Source: Glaesserella australis | GTDB lineage: Bacteria > Pseudomonadota > Gammaproteobacteria > Enterobacterales > Pasteurellaceae | Assembly (NCBI RefSeq): GCF_003260095.1 | Contig: NZ_PTPX01000017.1 | Coordinates: forward strand, 62,001-126,000 | Length of the DNA: 64,000 bases | Reading direction: 5' to 3' | In this document: in pieces, positions 42,294-52,261 of the stretch | Layout of the letters: every line of letters begins with the position of its first letter | How positions within the stretch are numbered: position 1 is the first letter of the stretch | The notes under the pieces: model-generated | Told to the model about the DNA's origin: nothing | Seen by the model: only the letters and a program-made list of their open reading frames with translations | Databases searched by the model: none | Made by a program: the position numbers and the translations under genes

Positions 42294-42785
42294 ATGGATA
42301 TTCAGTTATTAGATCCCAGCATTCATCATCGCAAATATTTTGACTGTGGTAACCCGATCTTAAATCGCTTTCTGCAGCAGACAGCAAATCAGCAAGCGAT
42401 GAAAGACACGGCACGCACTTATGTGTTGGTCGAACCGCAGCAGCCGACGATAATTTTAGGATTTTATACCTTAACAATGACACGGCTTGATGTGGCAGAA
42501 TTACCTGAAATGTTACAAAAACAGGCAAAATTTCCACTTTCGGCAGGCTTATTGGCTCGTTTGGCGGTGGATAAAAAGCATCAACAGAAAGGCTATGCGA
42601 AAATCCTGTTGCGTGATGCGTTGAAAAATCTCTATCAAGCAAGTCGTATTGTTGGTTTCCCAATTATTGTGGTTGATGCAAAAGACGGCGTGGCGGATTT
42701 TTATCAAAAGTATGGTTTTATGCCCATTCAGCAAAGTCCAAATCGCTTATATTTAATGGCTAGAACCCTAGAAACATTGTTATAA
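42294..42785 (+). CDS. tacT: TacT-like GNAT acetyltransferase toxin
   Basis: 163 residues. Gcn5-related acetyltransferase of the toxin type that acetylates the amino group of charged tRNA and stops translation. The acetyl-CoA loop is LARLAVDKKHQQKGYAKILL (a Q-x-x-G-x-A form), and the catalytic tyrosine is expected in DFYQKYGF near the C-terminus. The N-terminal FDCGNPILNRFLQQ is the usual opening of this family. Paired with TacA upstream. The pair is an insertion in the conserved aspS-nudB order. Confidence 0.9.
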   Translation: MDIQLLDPSIHHRKYFDCGNPILNRFLQQTANQQAMKDTARTYVLVEPQQPTIILGFYTLTMTRLDVAELPEMLQKQAKFPLSAGLLARLAVDKKHQQKGYAKILLRDALKNLYQASRIVGFPIIVVDAKDGVADFYQKYGFMPIQQSPNRLYLMARTLETLL

Positions 42786-42799
42786 CAGAATAGCAGACA

Positions 42800-43237
42800 A
42801 TGAATTACAAAAATCCCAATTCTGTCTTAGTCGTGATTTATGCAAAAAAGACGAATAACGTTTTAATGCTCAAACGCCAAGACGATCTAACCTTTTGGCA
42901 GTCGGTGACAGGCACGATTGAGATGGGCGAAGAGCCTTATCAAACAGCACTGCGTGAAGTTAAAGAAGAAGTCGGAATTAATATAATTGCTCAAAATTTA
43001 GCACTTTATGATTGCAAAACAAGTGTGAAATTTGAGATTTTTCCGCAATTCCGCTATAAATACGCCCCTGACGTAACGCATAATACGGAACATTGGTTTT
43101 TATTGGGCTTGCCCGATGAAATCGAACCGATTTTGACGGAGCATTTGGCGTATCAGTGGTTGCCTGTTGAAGAAGCTGCAGCATTGACTAAGTCGCCAAA
43201 TAATGCAGAAGCGATTGTAAAATTTTTGCAAAAATAG
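42800..43237 (+). CDS. nudB: Dihydroneopterin triphosphate diphosphatase
   Basis: 145 residues. The Nudix box is complete: GTIEMGEEPYQTALREVKEE followed by VGI. It hydrolyses dihydroneopterin triphosphate in folate synthesis. N-terminal KNPNSVLVVIYAKKTNNVLML and the EHWFLLGLP segment are as in E. coli NudB. In enterics and Pasteurellaceae nudB follows aspS directly; here TacAT lies between them. A 71-bp palindromic repeat follows before yebC. Confidence 0.92.
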   Translation: MNYKNPNSVLVVIYAKKTNNVLMLKRQDDLTFWQSVTGTIEMGEEPYQTALREVKEEVGINIIAQNLALYDCKTSVKFEIFPQFRYKYAPDVTHNTEHWFLLGLPDEIEPILTEHLAYQWLPVEEAAALTKSPNNAEAIVKFLQK

Positions 43238-43253
43238 ACCGCTTGGAATATTC

Positions 43254-43324
43254 GTAGGGGCGGAGTTTATCTCCGCCCAAGCGATAGAAAACATTTTTCG
43301 GGCGGGGATAAACCCCGCCCCTAC
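43254..43324. repeat. 71-bp palindromic repeat between nudB and yebC
   Basis: GTAGGGGCGG...CTCCGCCC (43254-43278) is mirrored by GGGCGGGG...CCGCCCCTAC (43300-43324). Each half is itself a hairpin (GGCGGAG/CTCCGCC and GGCGGGG/CCCCGCC), so the whole can fold as a cruciform. It is a probable mobile or REP-type intergenic element. Confidence 0.75.
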
Positions 43325-43391
43325 ATATAGAGCAACATAGTTGCTACAAATTTAATTAACATTAAAAATTCAGAAAGAAGGAAACAATAGA

Positions 43392-44132
43392 ATGGCAGGT
43401 CATAGTAAGTGGGCTAACATTAAACACCGCAAAGCAGCACAAGATGCGCAACGTGGTAAAATTTTTACTAAATTAATTCGTGAATTAGTGACTGCGGCAA
43501 AATTAGGCGGCGGTGATGTCAGTTCAAATCCACGTTTACGTGCGGCAGTAGATAAGGCGTTATCTAGCAATATGACACGTGATACGATTAATCGTGCGAT
43601 TGATCGTGGTGTGGGTGGTGGTGATGACACCAATATGGAAACAAAAATTTATGAAGGTTACGGTCCGGGTGGAACTGCGGTGATGGTTGAGTGTCTAAGT
43701 GATAACGCTAACCGTACCATTTCACAAGTTCGCCCAAGCTTCACTAAATGTGGTGGTAACTTAGGTACTGAAGGTTCGGTTGGCTATCTGTTTAGCAAAA
43801 AAGGTTTAATTTTAATTGCAAGTGCGGATGAAGATGCATTAACCGAAGCAGCAATTGAAGCAGGAGCAGATGACATTCAGCCACAAGAAGATGGTTCGTT
43901 TGAAATCTACACGGCTTGGGAAGACTTAGGCACAGTGCGTGATGGTATTGAAGCAGCAGGTTTCAAAGTTGAAAACGCAGAAGTGACAATGATTCCATCG
44001 ACTACGGTAGATTTAGATGCGGAAACTGCACCTAAATTATTAAAATTAATCGATATGCTAGAAGATTGTGATGACGTTCAAAACGTTTATCATAATGGTG
44101 AAATCAGCGATGAGGTCGCTGCCTTACTTTAA
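43392..44132 (+). CDS. yebC: YebC/PmpR-family regulatory / translation protein
   Basis: 246 residues. It opens with the invariant [20 protein letters not shown] and continues through [20 protein letters not shown] and [18 protein letters not shown]. Homologues bind DNA as regulators and also ease ribosome stalling at proline stretches. Conserved position between nudB and ruvC. ATG follows AGAAGGAAACAATAG. Coding sequence is complete and typical in length. Confidence 0.94.
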   Translation: MAGHSKWANIKHRKAAQDAQRGKIFTKLIRELVTAAKLGGGDVSSNPRLRAAVDKALSSNMTRDTINRAIDRGVGGGDDTNMETKIYEGYGPGGTAVMVECLSDNANRTISQVRPSFTKCGGNLGTEGSVGYLFSKKGLILIASADEDALTEAAIEAGADDIQPQEDGSFEIYTAWEDLGTVRDGIEAAGFKVENAEVTMIPSTTVDLDAETAPKLLKLIDMLEDCDDVQNVYHNGEISDEVAALL

Positions 44133-44153
44133 TTTTCTTTTTCGGAGAATATG

Positions 44154-44675
44154 ATGAAATTTGTTAAATTCCTTCCAGCTGTTTTGGCTTCTGTTGTTTT
44201 AGCTGCATGTTCAACTGTATCTGATGTCGCATCTTCTACTGTAAGTGCGGTAGGTGATGCGGGTAGCGCAGTCGTTGATGGCGCGAAATCTGCAGGTGGT
44301 GCTGTTGTTGACGGTGCAAAAGCGACGGGCAGCGCTGTTTCTAGTGGTGTAACAGCAGCGAAAGATATGGTAACAGGTTCAAAAACAGTTGCTTATACTT
44401 GTAGCGTGAATGGTAAAACAAACCAGCCTGTTTCAGCAGTTTATACGTTCAATAACGGTGAAGCAGCGACAGCAACAGTGACAATTAACAAGAAAGTTGT
44501 GGGTAAAAACCTTAAAGTAGATACCGCTTACACTGATGGCGTGAAATTTGTTTCTGGCACAAACGTATGGAGTTTAGATATGGGCTTCAATGAGAAAACT
44601 GCGGAAACAACAGTCCCAGTGATGTTTACGGCAAATAATCAAATTCTTGCGAAAAACTGCTCTGTCGCAAAATAA
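44154..44675 (+). CDS. Repeat-containing lipoprotein between yebC and ruvC
   Basis: 173 residues from ATG 44154; an ATG one codon earlier is only 3 bp from GGAG, so the second is preferred. The signal MKFVKFLPAVLASVVLAAC has the lipobox LAAC, and Cys19 would be lipidated. Next come near-repeats rich in Ala/Gly/Ser/Val (GSAVVDGAK, GGAVVDGAK, GSAVSSGVT), then a beta-rich domain with two cysteines (YTCSVNG and KNCSVAK), probably disulfide-bonded. The domain recalls lysozyme-inhibitor or adhesin-complex proteins, but I cannot assign it. It interrupts the common yebC-ruvC order. Confidence 0.8.
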   Translation: MKFVKFLPAVLASVVLAACSTVSDVASSTVSAVGDAGSAVVDGAKSAGGAVVDGAKATGSAVSSGVTAAKDMVTGSKTVAYTCSVNGKTNQPVSAVYTFNNGEAATATVTINKKVVGKNLKVDTAYTDGVKFVSGTNVWSLDMGFNEKTAETTVPVMFTANNQILAKNCSVAK

Positions 44676-44748
44676 TTTGATTATCTGATTGATATTTAAT
44701 ATAAAGTGGATTTGTGAACAACAGATCCACTTTTATTTTTAGGAAAAT

Positions 44749-45327
44749 ATGGCAATTATTTTAGGTATTGACCCAGGCTCTCGAGTGACAGGCTACGGCG
44801 TGATTCGTCAAACAGGGCGACAATTAGAGTATTTAGGTAGCGGAGCCATTCGGACTTCGGTGGAAGATTTGCCAACACGCTTAAAACGTATTTATGCTGG
44901 AGTGACGGAAATCATTACCCAGTTTCAGCCCGATATGTTTGCGATTGAACAAGTATTTATGGCGAAAAATGCGGATTCAGCGTTAAAACTTGGTCAAGCA
45001 AGGGGAACGGCGATTGTAGCGGCGGTCAATCACGATTTGCCGGTGTTTGAATATGCCGCTCGTTTGGTGAAGCAAACTGTGGTTGGTATTGGTTCTGCAG
45101 ATAAAGTGCAGGTGCAAGATATGGTGACACGTATTTTACAGCTTTCAGCCAAACCGCAAGCCGATGCGGCGGACGCTTTAGCCATTGCGATTACCCATGC
45201 TCATTCTATTCAACATTCGTTGACGGTGGCAAAGCAGAGTAATCAAGCAGTTTCCAGCGAAAAAGAGCAGATTTTAGCCTTGATGAAAACAAGGTATAGC
45301 CGTGGGCGATTTAGATTAAAGGGGTAA
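44749..45327 (+). CDS. ruvC: Holliday junction resolvase RuvC
   Basis: 192 residues. Catalytic acids: Asp8 in [14 protein letters not shown], Glu in [11 protein letters not shown], and the pair in [18 protein letters not shown]. It cleaves Holliday junctions as a dimer. ruvA and ruvB, often next in the operon, are not here; a terminator and a convergent gene follow instead. Confidence 0.95.
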   Translation: MAIILGIDPGSRVTGYGVIRQTGRQLEYLGSGAIRTSVEDLPTRLKRIYAGVTEIITQFQPDMFAIEQVFMAKNADSALKLGQARGTAIVAAVNHDLPVFEYAARLVKQTVVGIGSADKVQVQDMVTRILQLSAKPQADAADALAIAITHAHSIQHSLTVAKQSNQAVSSEKEQILALMKTRYSRGRFRLKG

Positions 45328-45348
45328 ATGTTGTTCCTTTACCCCTTT
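45318..45348. terminator. Bidirectional terminator of ruvC and ridA
   Basis: AAAGGGGTAAA (45318-45328) and TTTACCCCTTT (45338-45348) with a 9-nt loop. The stem overlaps the ruvC stop codon and ends 4 bp before the ridA stop. Confidence 0.75.
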
Positions 45349-45352
45349 AGAA

Positions 45353-45697
45353 TTAGATCGCTGCAGTGACGACAATTTCCACTTTCCAATTTGGATTCGC
45401 CAGCTTGGCTTCAATCGCCGCCCTTGGTGGTGAATTGCCTTCGGCAACCCATTCGTCCCAAGCTCGATTCATATCATCAAACTCGATCATATTAGCCACA
45501 AAAACTTGCGCCATGAGAATACGGCTTTTATCTGTTCCTGCTTCGGCAAGCCATTTATCAATTTCAGCTAATACTTGTTTGGTTTGACCATACATATCAA
45601 GGCTATCGTCTTCAGGAACTTGCCCTGCAAGATAGGCAATGCCATTATAAACCGCCATTTCAGAAAGGCGTTTACCAACTTGGAAACGTTGAATCAT
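45353..45697 (-). CDS. RidA-family protein (YoaB-like)
   Basis: 114 residues, enamine/imine deaminase or endoribonuclease L-PSP fold. The C-terminal PPRAAIEAKLANPNWKVEIV carries the family arginine. In RidA this Arg is Arg105; here the paralogous Rid2-7 pattern (AVYNGIAYLAGQVPEDDSLD) is closer to E. coli YoaB than to true RidA. Substrate open. Next to ilvE, whose pathway intermediate 2-aminoacrylate is a RidA substrate. Confidence 0.85.
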   Translation of the reverse strand: MIQRFQVGKRLSEMAVYNGIAYLAGQVPEDDSLDMYGQTKQVLAEIDKWLAEAGTDKSRILMAQVFVANMIEFDDMNRAWDEWVAEGNSPPRAAIEAKLANPNWKVEIVVTAAI

Positions 45698-45715
45698 CGT
45701 AATTCTCCTTTTTGT

Positions 45716-45769
45716 AAGCGGTCAGATTTGAGAGACACTTTGCAAGTGTTTTATCAAAACTAACCGCTT
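45716..45769. repeat. Inverted uptake signal pair between ridA and ilvE
   Basis: AAGCGGTCAG near 45716 and ACCGCTT at 45763-45769 in opposite orientations around TTTGCAAG, in the gap between the two minus-strand genes. Confidence 0.6.
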
Positions 45770-45779
45770 GTGTTTATGA

Positions 45780-46802
45780 TTATTCTACTTTAACAATCCA
45801 GCCTTCAGGGGCTTCCACATCACCAAACTGGATACCTGTTAGCTCTGCATATAAACGTTTAGTGATAGGTCCAACTTCTTTTTCTGAATAGAATACATGG
45901 AAGTGATCACCGTTTTGAATTCCACCAATAGGGGTAATGACTGCCGCTGTACCACAAGCGCCAGCTTCCACAAATTGATCTAATTGATCGATATAAACAT
46001 CACCTTCAATCGCTTCCATACCTAAACGTTCTTTCGCTAAATGGAGTAGTGAGTATTTGGTAATACTTGGTAAAATGGATGGCGATGCAGGTGTAATAAA
46101 TTTATTATCTTTAGTGATACCAAAGAAGTTTGCTGCACCAACTTCTTCAATTTTAGTGTGGGTTTTAGGGTCAAGATAAATGGCATCAGCAAATTTACGT
46201 TCAACGGCAAGTTCATGTGGTAATAAGCTTGCGGCATAGTTTCCACCGACTTTTACACCACCTGTACCATTTGGTGCTGCGCGGTCATAGTCTGATACAA
46301 GGAAATTAGCAGGTGCTAAACCGCCTTTAAAATAAGCACCGACAGGTACGCAGAATACTGAAAAAATGTATTCAGGCGCAGCTCGTACCCCAATATTTTC
46401 CCCCACACCGATAACAAAAGGGCGTAAATAAAGTGTTGCACCAGTACCGTAAGGCGCTAACCATGATTCATTTGCTTTAACGACTTCTTTACAAGCTCGA
46501 ATAAACATTTCAACAGGAACTTGTGGCATTAACAAACGGTCACAGGTCACTTGCATACGTTTTGCATTTTGATCTGGGCGGAATAAGTTGATTGAACCAT
46601 CTTTGCAACGGTAGGCTTTTAAGCCTTCGAAACATTGCTGTCCATAATGTAATGCAGTAGAACCCTCATGAATATGGAGTGTATTGTCCGTCGTTAATTC
46701 CCCGTCATCCCATTGTCCATTTTTCCAACGAGCGATAAAGCGATAGTCTGTTTTGATATAAGAGAAGCCTAAGTTTTGCCAATCAATATTTTTTGTTGTC
46801 AT
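45780..46802 (-). CDS. ilvE: Branched-chain amino acid aminotransferase (fold IV, IlvE type 2)
   Basis: 340 residues, PLP enzyme for the last step of Ile, Leu and Val synthesis. Conserved segments: [36 protein letters not shown], and the lysine-bearing [19 protein letters not shown] (Schiff-base lysine in VGGNYA context). EVGAANFFG and [11 protein letters not shown] complete the PLP site. The longer ~340-residue type differs from the 309-residue E. coli IlvE, as is common in Pasteurellaceae. Confidence 0.93.
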   Translation of the reverse strand: MTTKNIDWQNLGFSYIKTDYRFIARWKNGQWDDGELTTDNTLHIHEGSTALHYGQQCFEGLKAYRCKDGSINLFRPDQNAKRMQVTCDRLLMPQVPVEMFIRACKEVVKANESWLAPYGTGATLYLRPFVIGVGENIGVRAAPEYIFSVFCVPVGAYFKGGLAPANFLVSDYDRAAPNGTGGVKVGGNYAASLLPHELAVERKFADAIYLDPKTHTKIEEVGAANFFGITKDNKFITPASPSILPSITKYSLLHLAKERLGMEAIEGDVYIDQLDQFVEAGACGTAAVITPIGGIQNGDHFHVFYSEKEVGPITKRLYAELTGIQFGDVEAPEGWIVKVE

Positions 46803-46961
46803 GTTGTTGTGTCCTTTTTTGTGAGTATTAGAAAAATAAATTTACACTATTCTAGAACAAAATGAATAAGTTAGAATCAAAAAAATAAGAAAAGTTGAAG
46901 AAAAAGTCGCTTTTTGTAGCAGGATTTATAGATTCTGTTAGAATAAGGTCTGTTTAGGTAT

Positions 46962-47140
46962 AAAAAAACCGCCCAAAGCGGGCGGTAGCTAAACCAAAAA
47001 GGTTCAAAATATACAGGAAGTGAAATGAGTAACTTTCGTTACTCTAGTCTAGTTACCTAGACCAATATGCAAACACAACATCATACTTAAAATTCAAAAA
47101 TAGCCAAAGACAGCTATCACTATCCATCTAAGTACGGTGC
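46962..47140 (-). ncRNA. gcvB: GcvB small RNA
   Basis: Divergent from gcvA, the canonical position. The minus strand carries the G/U-rich seed region TGTTGTGTTTGC (47080-47069), followed by TTGGTCT. The conserved TTCACTTCCTGTA element (47024-47012) matches E. coli GcvB, and the terminator CCGCCCGCTTTGGGCGG is followed by seven T (46985-46962). GcvB is an Hfq-dependent RNA that silences amino-acid and peptide transport mRNAs. The 3' end is firm; the 5' end near 47140 is estimated from a TAAAAT -10-like box. This accounts for most of the 439-bp gap 46803-47241. Confidence 0.88.
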
Positions 47141-47241
47141 GAATTTTAAAGATGTTTGACCACTTATACAAACGAGATTTTTTAATTTTATTAATCAAAA
47201 AAAATAATGGATAGCGAAAGTCACTTACGACATAGAAATTT

Positions 47242-48126
47242 ATGAACAACAAAAAATTACCTCCTTTAAATGCACTAAAAGCTTTTGAATCTGCAGCTCG
47301 TCATTTGAACTTTACTAAAGCTGCAGAAGAGCTATTTGTCACACAAGCTGCAGTGAGCCATCAAATTAAGTTACTAGAAGATTTTCTAGATATTCAGTTA
47401 TTTCATCGCCGAAATCGTATATTAGAATTAACAGAATTGGGCTTGCAATATTTCGATGAAATTAGACCGCTATTGGAACAAATTGCCAAAGCAACAGATA
47501 AAATCCGTTCTAAAAATAAACGTCAGATTTTGACGATCAGCGTGCCACAAACTTTTGGTATGCACTGGCTCGTACCTCGTTTAAATGACTTCCACGAAAA
47601 GTTTCCTGATGTGGAAGTGCGTATTAAAGGCGTAGATCAAGATGAAGGGCAATTAGGTAAAGAAATTGACGTGGCGATCTATTATGGTTCAGGTAAATGG
47701 GAAAACGTTGAGTTTATTCGTTTGACAGAAGCGCCACTAGTCATTTTGGCTTCGCCTAAATTTTTAGAAGAGAATCCATTGAAAAAGCCAGAAGATTTAA
47801 TTGGGAAAACATTATTACATGTATTTAGTCGTAATAAGTGGAAGAGAACAGTTGAACATTTTGGTTTATCAGCAAAAATTGATGTTGAAGAAACAGGGTC
47901 TATGTTCAGCCATACCTTTATGGCACTTCAAGCAGCGATGCATCAACAAGGGATTGCGATTGCAAATAAAACTATTGCACAACATGAGCTAGATCAAGGT
48001 AATTTAGTTGAGCCTTTTGCAACGGGCTTGAATGATGAAAAATCATTTTATGTTGTTTTTCCACCACAGATGGCGGAAATAGAAAAAGTACAACATTTCG
48101 TACAATGGATTACAAATGAAATCTGA
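47242..48126 (+). CDS. gcvA: GcvA, LysR-family regulator of glycine cleavage and gcvB
   Basis: 294 residues. The N-terminus PPLNALKAFESAARHLNFTK and TQAAVSHQIKLLEDFLDIQL is diagnostic of GcvA. The effector domain contains ISVPQTFGMHWLVPRLNDFH. In enterics GcvA activates gcvTHP with glycine and activates the divergent gcvB; the same arrangement is present here. A terminator hairpin follows at 48152-48180. Confidence 0.92.
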   Translation: MNNKKLPPLNALKAFESAARHLNFTKAAEELFVTQAAVSHQIKLLEDFLDIQLFHRRNRILELTELGLQYFDEIRPLLEQIAKATDKIRSKNKRQILTISVPQTFGMHWLVPRLNDFHEKFPDVEVRIKGVDQDEGQLGKEIDVAIYYGSGKWENVEFIRLTEAPLVILASPKFLEENPLKKPEDLIGKTLLHVFSRNKWKRTVEHFGLSAKIDVEETGSMFSHTFMALQAAMHQQGIAIANKTIAQHELDQGNLVEPFATGLNDEKSFYVVFPPQMAEIEKVQHFVQWITNEI

Positions 48127-48151
48127 ATAAAAGCATCATTAATTAGAAATT

Positions 48152-48180
48152 AACGAGAGTAGAATGATTCTACTCTCGTT
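48152..48180 (+). terminator. Rho-independent terminator of gcvA
   Basis: AACGAGAGTAGAA (48152-48164), loop TGA, TTCTACTCTCGTT (48168-48180), then TTTTTTAT. Perfect 13-bp stem. Confidence 0.9.
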
Positions 48181-48249
48181 TTTTTATATCCAAAAATGAG
48201 TACAAAGAGTAAAATCTCAAATTAAAACTAAATATTAAATGAGGGATAA

Positions 48250-48930
48250 ATGAAATATCAATGGATTTTGTTTGATGCGGATGAAACACTGTTTTCATTT
48301 AATTCATATTTAGGGCTTAAAACAATGTTAGCTCGTTATGGCATTGATTTTAGTGAGACTGATTATGATGCTTTTCAGGAAATCAATAAACCGCTATGGG
48401 TTGCATATCAAAATAAAGAAATTACTATTCAGCAACTGCAAACGATACGTTTTGCTCAATTAGCTGAAAAAACAGGAAAAGATGCTTTAGCATTAAATCA
48501 AGAATTAATGGCTGAAATGGCTATTGTGAGTAAACCATTACCAAATGTAATGGAAATGCTTCATGCTTTGCATGGAAAAGTGAAAATGGGCATCATCACA
48601 AATGGATTGGAAGCTCTTCAGCAAAAAAGATTGGAAAATACACAAACTGTTCAATTTTTTGAAACGGTGGTTGTGTCCGAAATTATTGGTGTGGCAAAGC
48701 CTGACCCTAAGATTTTTGAATTTGCTTTTGACCAAATTGGCAATGTCGATAAGTCTCAAATTTTAATGGTGGGCGATACGCTAACGTCTGATATTTTAGG
48801 AGCAAACCGTGTGGGGATTGACTCTTGTTGGTTTAATCATACAGGCGAGAACAATAAAACAGATATTCAGCCGACTTATGAAATTACGGATATTAGACAA
48901 TTAATTCACATTGTAAGCGGTCAGATCTAA
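48250..48930 (+). CDS. yjjG: Pyrimidine 5'-nucleotidase YjjG (HAD superfamily)
   Basis: 226 residues. HAD motif I WILFDADETLFSF, motif II GIITNG, motif III lysine in VAKPDPKIFEFA, motif IV MVGDTLTSDILGA. The cap insertion LKTMLARYGIDFSETDYDAF matches YjjG. It dephosphorylates UMP, dUMP and dTMP and protects against odd nucleotides. ATG follows GAGGGATAA. A uptake signal overlaps its 3' end, and cysB starts 27 bp on. Confidence 0.88.
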   Translation: MKYQWILFDADETLFSFNSYLGLKTMLARYGIDFSETDYDAFQEINKPLWVAYQNKEITIQQLQTIRFAQLAEKTGKDALALNQELMAEMAIVSKPLPNVMEMLHALHGKVKMGIITNGLEALQQKRLENTQTVQFFETVVVSEIIGVAKPDPKIFEFAFDQIGNVDKSQILMVGDTLTSDILGANRVGIDSCWFNHTGENNKTDIQPTYEITDIRQLIHIVSGQI

Positions 48931-48948
48931 TTAATATTTTGCAAATAG

Positions 48949-49940
<992 letters not shown>

Positions 49941-49941
<1 letters not shown>

Positions 49942-50582
49942 TGAAATTGTTTAAAAAAGCATTATTACTAGCGGTCACTTCTTTCGGTTTTTTTGCAAAT
50001 GCCATGGCGGAAGATTTTAATATTAAATATAGCTCAAATTATTTAATGCCCGCTTATGTTCATTTTAAAAATGATGGGCGTAATTATTCGATTGTGTCGA
50101 AAATTAATGTCCCTTTATATAACATTGTTTTTACGGCAAAAGGACAAGAGCGTAATGAGCAGTTTAATATGCTTAGCTACCGTGATTCTCGAAATGGTAA
50201 AACTTATGCTATGGCAGAAATTGACTCAAAGAATATTCAATATGGGAAAGTGGCAGATCCATTGAAAAAAGAAACATTAACAATGCCAACCTTTGACCTG
50301 TTCTCGGTAGCGTTTCAGCTAAGTTATTATGGTAAATTGCCAAATAGTTTCCAAACAACCAATGGTAAAAAACTCTATCCAACAGAGAATGTTGTACTGA
50401 ATCAAACGAAGAAAATGATTAAAGTAAAAGGGCAAAGCTATGAAGAGATTACTTACCGTTTCAAAACGGGGGATAAATATATCACGGTGAAGAAATTTGA
50501 AGGTGAAAAATTCCCACGCTTTATTTCTTATAATAGAGATGGTGATAATTACGAACTTGAGTTTGATAGTTTTGTAAAATAA
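49941..50582 (+). CDS. Exported DUF3108-like protein
   Basis: 213 residues with a signal peptide ending in NAMA (about residue 23). The mature part is beta-rich: IKYSSNYLMPAYVHFKNDGR, YRDSRNGKTYAMAEID, EEITYRFKTGDKYITVKKFE and FPRFISYNRDGDNYELEFD. This resembles the periplasmic DUF3108 fold related to lipoprotein/LPS carriers. No enzyme motif. Translationally coupled to cysB, but a functional link to sulfur metabolism is unproven. Confidence 0.75.
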
Positions 50583-50584
50583 AT

Positions 50585-50604
50585 AAAGGGGCGAAAGCCC
50601 CTTT
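50585..50604. terminator. Bidirectional terminator
   Basis: AAAGGGGC (50585-50592), loop GAAA, GCCCCTTT (50597-50604), followed by TT. It lies between the convergent DUF3108-like and SulP genes. Confidence 0.85.
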
Positions 50605-50609
50605 TTACG

Positions 50610-52166
50610 TTAAATTCGACTTCGATGTTCTACTCGAATATGAGTATGTTCTACACCTTCTTGATGTTCATAATCGTACTTGAAGCCACGCAGTTTCACT
50701 TGAATATTGTTCTCTTGAGCATAGACATTTGTGAAATCTTCAAGTAATTCCAATACATCACTAGCAATATAAAGTGCTTTTTCTGCATTTATTGTCACTT
50801 TAGAATTTGGCTGAATATTTTTTAGCGTTTTCTTTATAGCTGCTTTATTTAAGAAAGAGACTTCCTCACCTAATTCAAGCACAATTTCATCGGCCTCGCT
50901 TAACTCTTCTCGGCTTAAATAGTAAGAGCGTTTCATATTACCATGTAAGACAAAGAGAATGCTGATGACTAAGCCAATTCCTACACCTTTTAATAAGTCT
51001 AAGAAAACAACGGCAATCATTGTCACCACAAAAGGAATAAATTGATAGATTCCTTTGCGCCAAAAATGTTTGTAATGTTTTGGGTGAGTTAATTTAAAAC
51101 CGATTAAAATGAGTACAGCTGCTAAGGTTGCAAGGGGAATTTGATTTAATAGCGTCGGAATAGAAACGACACACATGAACAATAAAATACCATGAATAAC
51201 AGCTGAAATTTTATGCGTTGCCCCAGCACTCACATTTGCAGATGAACGTACAATCACAGAAGTCATTGGCAATGCGCCAATACAAGACGCAAGGATATTG
51301 GCAAAGCCTTGTACGCGTAATTCATGGTTGTTATCGGTAATTCTGCGATGAACATCTAGGCGATCTGCGGCTTCAATAGATAGAAGTGTTTCAATTGATG
51401 CCACAACCGCAATCGTAATCCCTGTAACCCAAACAATACTATTCGAAAAACCTGAAAAATTTGGATAACGAATAAGATTTTCAGCTTCTTCTAAAGAATG
51501 CGGGACGGGAATTTGGACAAGTTGTGAGCTCGGTATCGCAAGTGGCAAATTAAAATAGATAAATAGGTTGTTAAGCAAAATCCCTACAATGACTGCGACA
51601 AGGGCAGATGGTAGTAATTTGATTTTTTTTAACTTAGGATGTCGATCCCAACCAATCATAATCGCCATAGAGATTGTCGCGATAAGCAATGAGCCGAAAT
51701 GTATTGGCGTACTATTTTGGATAAGCTGAGATAACGTTTCACTACTCCCTAGCGCGTAAGGTAATTCTTTTAGAATAATAATAACCCCAATCCCAGCCAG
51801 CATGCCTTCAATCACAGCAACAGGAATATAGTTAGTAATACTGCCTGCACGAATAAAACCAAGTAAAAGCTGAATGGCCCCTGCAATCAGCCCTGCACAA
51901 AGAAAGAGTTCAAAAGAACCAAGTTCTGTAATGGCTGCAAGCACAATCGCCGCAAGTCCTGCCGCGGGGCCTGACACACTGATATGGGAAGAGCTTAATG
52001 CACCAATGACAATGCCACCAACAATACCAGAAAGAATCCCAGCAAGTGGGGGAGCGCCTGATGCCAAAGCTATCCCTAAACAGAGTGGTAATGCGACTAA
52101 AAAAACGACTAATCCTGACGAAAAGTTTTGTTTCAGTAATTTCCCTATATTTTGATTTATACTCAT
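50610..52166 (-). CDS. SulP-family anion transporter
   Basis: 518 residues. A core of about 12-14 membrane helices has the SulP signatures VALPLCLGIALASGAPPLAG, SSHISVSGPAAGLAAIVLAA and NILASCIGALPMTSVIVRSS. A C-terminal cytosolic STAS domain (about 430-510) ends the protein (SFLNKAAIKKTLKNIQPN, VTINAEKALYIASDVLELLE). Bacterial SulP proteins carry sulfate, bicarbonate or dicarboxylates. Proximity to cysB hints at sulfate but is weak evidence, because the gene points the other way. Confidence 0.9.
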   Translation of the reverse strand: MSINQNIGKLLKQNFSSGLVVFLVALPLCLGIALASGAPPLAGILSGIVGGIVIGALSSSHISVSGPAAGLAAIVLAAITELGSFELFLCAGLIAGAIQLLLGFIRAGSITNYIPVAVIEGMLAGIGVIIILKELPYALGSSETLSQLIQNSTPIHFGSLLIATISMAIMIGWDRHPKLKKIKLLPSALVAVIVGILLNNLFIYFNLPLAIPSSQLVQIPVPHSLEEAENLIRYPNFSGFSNSIVWVTGITIAVVASIETLLSIEAADRLDVHRRITDNNHELRVQGFANILASCIGALPMTSVIVRSSANVSAGATHKISAVIHGILLFMCVVSIPTLLNQIPLATLAAVLILIGFKLTHPKHYKHFWRKGIYQFIPFVVTMIAVVFLDLLKGVGIGLVISILFVLHGNMKRSYYLSREELSEADEIVLELGEEVSFLNKAAIKKTLKNIQPNSKVTINAEKALYIASDVLELLEDFTNVYAQENNIQVKLRGFKYDYEHQEGVEHTHIRVEHRSRI

Positions 52167-52261
52167 ACAACACGCCCAAGAATACGACTTATATTTGCTA
52201 TTCTATTCCTTTTCTGCCTGAAAAAATTTGGTTTAAATCATAATTTTTTCATTCATCAAAA

